From Pogostemon cablin (taxonomy: Eukaryota > Streptophyta > Magnoliopsida > Lamiales > Lamiaceae): 64,000 nucleotides of DNA. The stretch spans positions 29,646,465 through 29,710,464 of the forward strand of contig CM042985.1 in assembly GCA_023678885.1 (NCBI GenBank). Reading direction: 5' to 3'. A program made the position numbers and the translations under genes. Every line of letters begins with the position of its first letter. Positions within the stretch are counted from its first letter, which is position 1. Shown in pieces: positions 58,692 to 64,000 of this stretch. Below the pieces are notes generated by a model that made no database searches, was not told the DNA's origin, and was given only the letters and a program-made list of their open reading frames with translations.

Positions 58692-59888
58692 TTCAAATGA
58701 AGGTCTCCCCCTTTTAAATTCTTACTTGATAACACCAATTCTCTTTCATCTGAATGTAGTGTGAGTTCCTTCTTATCCATGTCAACTTTTGCTCTTTCGG
58801 TTGCCAAAGATGGCCTTCCAAAAATCAATGGGATCAAAGGATCCTCTTGCTTCTCAACTATCATTAAATCCACCGGAAAGACAAAATCCTCTATTTTCAC
58901 AAGCATATCCTCAATAACTCCATGGGGCTTTATCCTTGAACCATCCATTATTTCAATTTCCACATCCATTTCCTTTAATCTCCCAATGCCAAGTTTTTCA
59001 AAAAATTTTAAAGGCATCACATTAATGCTTGAACCAAGATCACATATAGCATTAAAATATTCCCCATTTCTAATTTTACAAGTAAGAATGAATTTACCGT
59101 GGTCTTCAACCTTTGATGAAGCTTCAACTTTGACAATGTCATGATCTTGTTTCAACATCACCTCTTCATCACAATTACTTTCATCATCCACCTAAGACAA
59201 GAATTCACCAATTATCTTCTCATCATCAAAAGACAAATTTTTACCAATGGCAACTTCCTCCTCCACTTTTGACACGATTTCATCACAAGGTACTTTTTCA
59301 ACTTTTGAAACAATGTTTGTTGTTTCCAACAACCCTTTCTCTACCTTACTTTCCATATTGCGCACGGTAACATACAAACATTGCTCCTTAGGATTAGTAA
59401 TGGTAGTGGAGGGAAACTTACCCTTTCGATGCATTTCACCTTGCTCGGTTGCCATTTGACTCATTTGTGTCTCCAAGGCTTTGAATCTATTATCAATCAT
59501 TTCATCTCTTTGCTTCATAAATCAAATCTTTTATCATTCACCTCTTTCTCTTGCTTCATAAAATCAAACATCTTGGCCATTTGATCCTCCATTGAAGACT
59601 TTCCTTCACCATTTGGAGCTTTCTCTCCCGAATTAATGCCCGGTGGAAGAGTAAGTGCATTCCCTTGATTCCCATATGACAAATTCTCATACCTACGAGG
59701 TTGGTTAAAATTTCCTTGAAAGTTACCTTGCCCCCATCCTCCTTATCTTTGTGGATATCCTCCTCCATGACTTCCAAAGTTACCACCATAATTTTCTTGG
59801 AAGTTTCTTTTTTGCATGAAGGCAACTTCCTCAAGTGTCATCTCCGGTGGACACCATGTATCTTGATTTCAAAATTAGAGGACATACC
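58692..59888 (-). pseudogene. Element F gag C-terminus and protease
   Basis: 59192-59888 encodes a Gly/Asn-rich gag tail with stops near 59855, 59745, 59520 and 59190 (blocks FQGNFNQPRRYENLSYGNQG, DQMAKMFDFMKQ, KGKFPSTTITNPKEQC). 58692-59191 is the retropepsin: AICDLGSSINVMPLKFFEKL (D-L-G-S active site) and PLIFGRPSLATERAKVDMDK. The protease frame is open up to the composite E insertion and resumes at 33707, where it leads into the pol-less tail rather than RT. Confidence 0.78.
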
Positions 59889-61142
59889 TTATTGAGGCAT
59901 GGATGTAGGCATTTGACAACTTTGAGAAGATTGACCAATATTAGGTATCGTCATGCCTTGTTGAGGATTAGGAAACACTTGTTGATTCATCAAAGGTGTC
60001 GAATTTGGAGACACTTGCATATTAGCATTCATCTGCTTTAATATCTCCGTGATCGCCTTGTCGGTCATATCTTCCTTAGGCACTTCCACCTTTTTCACTT
60101 GTTGCAAGCACACTTCTTCCATCTTAGCAATTCTCTCCCTATCATACATCCTCGGTGCACGATCCATAGGCCATTGACCCGTATTCAAAGCTACTTCCTC
60201 ACATATGGCAATTGCTCTTTCCGGAGTTTGTCCTAAAATCGAACCTCCCACTGAAGCATCAATGAGCATCCTCTCACTTCCGTGTAAACCGGCATAGAAA
60301 AATCCTATTTGTTGTTCTTCGGGGAATCCGTGTTGTGGACACTTCCTTAGCATCTCTTTGAATCGGTCCCATGCTTCACTAAATGTCTCAAGTGGAAATT
60401 GCTTGAATTGAAAGATTTGCCCTTTGAGGTGCAACATCTTTGATGGGGGAAAATACTTGCTCAAAAATCTTTGTGCCAATTCTCTCCATATGGTGTAAGA
60501 TCCCGGTGGTATAGTATGATACCAAGCCTTAGCTCTATCTCTTAATGAAAATGAGAAAAGCTTCATTTTAACAACATCCTCACTTACCCCATTTATCTTT
60601 ATCGTGTTGGCTAACTCCGTAAATTGGGCTAAGTGAGCATTTGGATCCTCCATAACACCACCACCAAATTGATTTGCTTGCACCATGTTGATCAATCCTG
60701 TCTTGATCTCAAAATTATTCACATTCAATGGCGGGCCTATTCCATAATTCTCATATTGCGGTTGGAAATGATCACGGACATTCATTCCCGCTCCATTATT
60801 TTCATTCTCACGGGGTTGATTTTGCACCACCGGAGGATTATTCCTTGCTTCTTGTTGTGCCATCAAGTTTTGAATAATAGCTTGCATTTGTTGGTTTTGC
60901 AAGTGCATTTGTTGAGCATAAGCTTGTGGCACAAATTCCGGATTATTATAACCTCCTCTAACATTATCAACTCCATGAAAATTTCTCATATTGCCTTCTT
61001 CATCAACCATGTTTGCATTATCCCTTACTTCTTCCATAATTTCTTCTGTAGGCTCTAACACTCCTCGTCTTTGTCTTCTTAAGGTAGCCTCTAATTCCAA
61101 GTTCAAAGGTTCAATAGATTGAGACCTTGAATGCGTTTGCAT
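59889..61142 (-). CDS. Element F gag, nearly intact
   Basis: A 417-residue open minus-strand frame starting MQTHSRSQSIEPLNLELEAT, the best preserved ORF in the window. A Gln-rich segment (QQMHLQNQQMQAIIQNLM) precedes the capsid-like block (NQFGGGVMEDPNAHLAQFTE, LFSFSLRDRAKAWYHTIPPG, RFLSKYFPPSKMLHLKGQI, RFKEMLRKCPQHGFPEEQQI, SVGGSILGQTPERAIAICEE). The start fits the other families (leader about 120 bp after the primer-binding site). It may still have encoded particle protein after the element lost pol. The C-terminus ends in a stop at 59889, before the Gly-rich tail. Confidence 0.85.
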   Translation of the reverse strand: MQTHSRSQSIEPLNLELEATLRRQRRGVLEPTEEIMEEVRDNANMVDEEGNMRNFHGVDNVRGGYNNPEFVPQAYAQQMHLQNQQMQAIIQNLMAQQEARNNPPVVQNQPRENENNGAGMNVRDHFQPQYENYGIGPPLNVNNFEIKTGLINMVQANQFGGGVMEDPNAHLAQFTELANTIKINGVSEDVVKMKLFSFSLRDRAKAWYHTIPPGSYTIWRELAQRFLSKYFPPSKMLHLKGQIFQFKQFPLETFSEAWDRFKEMLRKCPQHGFPEEQQIGFFYAGLHGSERMLIDASVGGSILGQTPERAIAICEEVALNTGQWPMDRAPRMYDRERIAKMEEVCLQQVKKVEVPKEDMTDKAITEILKQMNANMQVSPNSTPLMNQQVFPNPQQGMTIPNIGQSSQSCQMPTSMPQ

Positions 61143-61260
61143 GTACCTACAAGAATTTCCAAATTAGTTCTCCAAGTAACCAAGACAAGTAAAAAATAAA
61201 AGAAATATCCTTATCAAAACTAATCAACTTCAAACTCGTTACAACCAAAAGTTTAATATT

Positions 61261-61279
61261 TTCCCGGCAAGCGGCGCCA
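61261..61279 (-). other. Element F primer-binding site
   Basis: Plus strand TTCCCGGCAAGCGGCGCCA: the tRNA-Asp 3' end with one substitution and one extra G. It abuts the LTR with no spacer. Confidence 0.78.
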
Positions 61280-63092
61280 TGTTCTTAGTTGCATTTCTAG
61301 TAAACGCGTGACCAAGTACAAAATTTATAATAATTCCCAAGGAAAAGTTAACTCTAGGTTGTATCCGGATTTTCCATTGATTTATGCTTTGTAAGGATGA
61401 TAGATTGAAGGTTTGGTATTTAAGCTACTAATTATTGATCTACTCAATGAACTACGAATTTGAACTAACAAAGTAATGATTCAATCAACACACAAATGAT
61501 TAATGAAATGAAGGTAGAATTCACTTGAGAAGAGAGCAAGGCTAATCATAATCATGGTTAAGATTCTAGCTAGATATGCATAATTCTTGATGGTGAACTT
61601 CATTAATTTGTGGACTAAAAGCAATCACAATTTTACCCCTAATCCCTATGATCAAGGCAACTAGGTTCTTGACTCTTTTACAAGTCTAAATCTCCTAGGA
61701 TTGTCTTACTCTCAATTCCCTTAAGGTACTATGATCATAAGTTGGTTCTTTTCACTCAATTTCTTAAGTGTCCCCCTATGAGTGCTCTAAGCACAAGAAG
61801 GGTATGACTTACCTCCCCTCACACTAACATGCATGCACATCTTAATATATGATTCAATTAAACCACTCATCATACTATTGGCATGGTCATCCTAATACCA
61901 TGAAAAGAGAATTTAATCACACAAATATTGAAATGAAACATGAATCATTAATCATAAAAAGAAGTCCAAAATTAACTCAATTCAACATCTCAAAACCTAC
62001 ATATCTAGCATTCTTCTCAACCAATCATATGATTAGCCCTACTATAGGACTAGCCACTACACATTGTGATTATATCATTACAAATCAAGCTTTGCTCCAT
62101 TTGAGTCAAAATAAGAAGAAAATCAACAAATGAAAAGTGGATTGGCTTCCCTTTCATGGAGAAACCTTCCTTCTCTTCAATATGCTAACTTCTTCAATCC
62201 TTGAAGCTTTCCTCTTCTCAAATGGTGGATGGATGGATTAGATGATGGATTGATGAAGATCAAGTTGAGTGGATGGATGAATTGAAGGGTGGAAGAGATG
62301 GATCAGATGAAGTGTTTGAAATGGTGGTGAGAAAGTGTGTGTGTGTTGTTCTCTAAAATAACTGTCAAATGAGGCTCCCCCTGTAATTTTCGCACCAATT
62401 GTGCATTTATACCCCTTAGGGACCTTCTAGAAGCTTCTGGAATTTTTTAACTTTTTCCTGCTTTTTACCCAGCTCGACTCGAGTAGCCAACTCGTGCTAC
62501 TGCCTGTCAAGTCGAGTTGCGTGGCTCTGCAAACTGGATGCTTTTTCGACCCTTGCTCGACTCGAGTTGCAAGTCGAGTTACGTCTTGCAACTCGAGTTA
62601 GCTTACTGGATGATTTTAGACGCTGCTCTGCCCTAGCTCGACCTGTTGCTCGACTTACTCCGACCCAGCTCGACTCGAGTTTACTAACTTGAGCTCTCGT
62701 CTGTCAACTCGTGTCAGCTCCATCAGAATCTGGATTTTCTTTGGCACTCAACTTGACTCGAGTTGCAAGTCGAGTTGGACATTGCAACTCAAGTTGAGCT
62801 CCTGGACACATTCTGACCCTACTCGACCCTCAACTCGACTCGAGTTGCAAGTCGAGTAAGACCTTGCAACTCGAGTTGTGTGTTCTTCAGCCCGTTTCAG
62901 CTCCCGACTCCATTTTGCTCCATTTTTTACCTGTTTCACATACATTTAAGCTCATTTCCACATATTTATCAGCCTGTACACATCTCTCCTAATTAACACA
63001 AAACTCCACCAAAAGTTAAACAAATACGGATAAAAACATACAAAAATTTACAAATAAAGACACTAAAATCTAGGTGAAAATGATGACGATCA
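61280..63092 (-). repeat. Element F 5' LTR
   Basis: 1,813 bp, TGTTCTTAG...GACGATCA. U3 array of CTCGACTCGAGTTG words at 62470-62880 and TATA GGTATAAATGC at 62402-62414 (minus). Followed by the GATAG duplication. Confidence 0.92.
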
Positions 63093-63097
63093 GATAG

Positions 63098-63665
63098 ATA
63101 GAGATTGTTTCCTAAATTCTCAAGTTTAATCCATCTAAATTATTATTGTAATTCTCTTGTATTTATTTTATTATAAATACAAAATTTGTTGTTAACAGAT
63201 AGCAAAACAATCAACTATACCATATAGTCTCTTCTCAAGAAAATAGGGCAATTAAACAATAATACATAAACATATACATAACATTAAACACCTTATTAGA
63301 ATCTGAATTGTTGATAGTTAATAGCAAAAATATCCAGTTTTACAGTTCTTGTGAATTCGTATGCTACACAACTTATAAAAAAACTATATATGGTGGAAAA
63401 TTGTTTAAATGTAAAACTTGTTTGTAGTTTATTTATTATTAACCAAGAGGTCCAAGACTTAAATGGTGCATAAAGTGATGGAATGTGTTGGGGATTTTGG
63501 GTCACCAAACAATGCAAATTACAGTGGATGAACAAACTGAAAAAAAATTACAAAAAAAAAGGAATGAAAGAACACTGTACAGCCTTGGGTAAGAATTCCA
63601 GGATAATTAGCTTTCTGGAGTAGTTTTAATTTTAACACAGGCAGATTTGAACGTCTATCAGATTA
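63098..63665. other. End of tandem repeat copy 3 and intergenic DNA
   Basis: 63098-63172 completes the third 107-bp repeat (ATAGAGATTGTTTCC ... TTGTATTTATTTTAT). From 63173 to 63665 the sequence is AT-rich; nothing is seen except that it lies directly downstream of the possible minus-strand exon at 63666. Confidence 0.55.
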
Positions 63666-63976
63666 TTAAATCTGACCAATCTCCTCAAGTATGTTGAGTT
63701 CCAGTTTGAATCTGAGTTTCGGAAGGTGCTGAGATCCAGTTTCAACTTGATCTTCGAAAATCAGCAGCTTCCAATTCTTACACGAACAGTGTTGCACAAA
63801 TTTTCAAAACAAACAAAAAGATCATAAGATGAAAATTAAGTCGAGTCAAGTCCAGGACTTTACCCTCAAAATAATCACGTCCCGGTAGAGCTCACGATTC
63901 CGACATGTTATTCCCAAAGGTAAAAAGAATTCGTCTCTTGTACGAGTTACACCCCACGTACGAGAGCTCCGACGAA
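63666..63976 (-). CDS. Possible 3' exons of an unidentified minus-strand gene
   Basis: Two minus-strand frames join in phase. The last (63666-63776) follows an acceptor-like GTAAG and reads NWKLLIFEDQVETGSQHLPK, ending EEIGQI and a TAA. The previous one (63864-63976) follows an acceptor-like TTTCTTAG, reads DEFFLPLGITCRNRELYRDV and ends at AGG|GTAAAG. The combination gives about 73 residues. I do not recognise the protein. The frames are short and the acceptors weak; an alternative frame of the upstream block is also open. Upstream exons would lie beyond base 64000. Confidence 0.25.
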
Positions 63977-64000
63977 CTAAGAAATGATTGAACTAGTTGC

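Larger units (their letters stand above)
15197..63092 (-). mobile_element. Element F: outermost Athila-type LTR retrotransposon, pol-less, split by nested insertions
   Basis: Direct LTRs with TGTTCTTAG...GACGATCA ends and a perfect 5-bp duplication GATAG (15192-15196, 63093-63097). The left LTR (3' in the minus orientation) is 15197-15764 plus 29852-31116, split by element B. The internal region is 31117-33707 plus 58692-61279, split by composite E. The right LTR (5') is 61280-63092. Removing the inserts gives an element of about 8.8 kb. It carries a nearly whole gag and a protease but no RT, RNase H or integrase, so it must have depended on enzymes from another element. Confidence 0.88.

Overview
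The window is a stretch of a nuclear plant genome, probably a eudicot. It has one recognisable intron-containing plant PPR gene, several plant-type MITEs, and about 52 kb of nested LTR retrotransposons. All of the LTR elements look like the Athila branch of Ty3/gypsy: the RT and protease motifs fit, the primer-binding sites match the 3' end of plant tRNA-Asp(GTC), and two elements carry an env-like 3' ORF. The host species cannot be named from the sequence.

Layout. (1) 1-2736, minus strand: 5' exons of a PPR gene resembling Arabidopsis At5g02830, running off the left edge. (2) 2737-7051: AT-rich DNA with Stowaway MITEs, a perfect hairpin and a 1.7-kb hAT-like element (8-bp target duplication) holding two further inserts. 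(3) 7052-11253: a young Athila-type insertion whose two 1,635-bp LTRs are inverted, with a 5-bp target duplication (AGCAC). (4) 11254-15196: more MITEs, a possible PPR-like exon remnant, an old LTR-like promoter/poly(A) region and a 107-bp tandem repeat. (5) 15197-63092: one nest. Element F (TSD GATAG) is outermost. Inside its left LTR sits element B (15765-29846, TSD ATGGC), the most complete Athila. Inside its protease region sits composite E (33708-58686, TSD GTGGC). Composite E's left LTR was later hit by a solo LTR G (35140-36774, TSD CTAGT) and by element D (36865-44927, TSD TCAAC). (6) 63093-64000: the rest of the tandem repeat and two possible 3' exons of an unidentified minus-strand gene.

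How the parts relate. B and E carry gag, protease, RT, RNase H, integrase and an env-like ORF, all broken by stops or frameshifts. D and F lack RT, RNase H and integrase but share a short C-terminal tail in their place, so they look like non-autonomous partners. Every family has its own private GC-rich, inverted-repeat word, clustered just upstream of the TATA box in U3. In B and E the same word plus a second TATA-like box recurs upstream of the env-like ORF and is followed by a plausible 5' intron, suggesting an internal promoter.

The main novelty candidates are: two independent inverted-LTR insertions with proper target duplications and tRNA-primer remnants at their internal joints; the duplicated promoter module upstream of the env-like ORF; the shared tail of the pol-less elements; and a covarying stem-loop next to the polypurine tract. 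All calls were made by eye. No alignment or database search was run.
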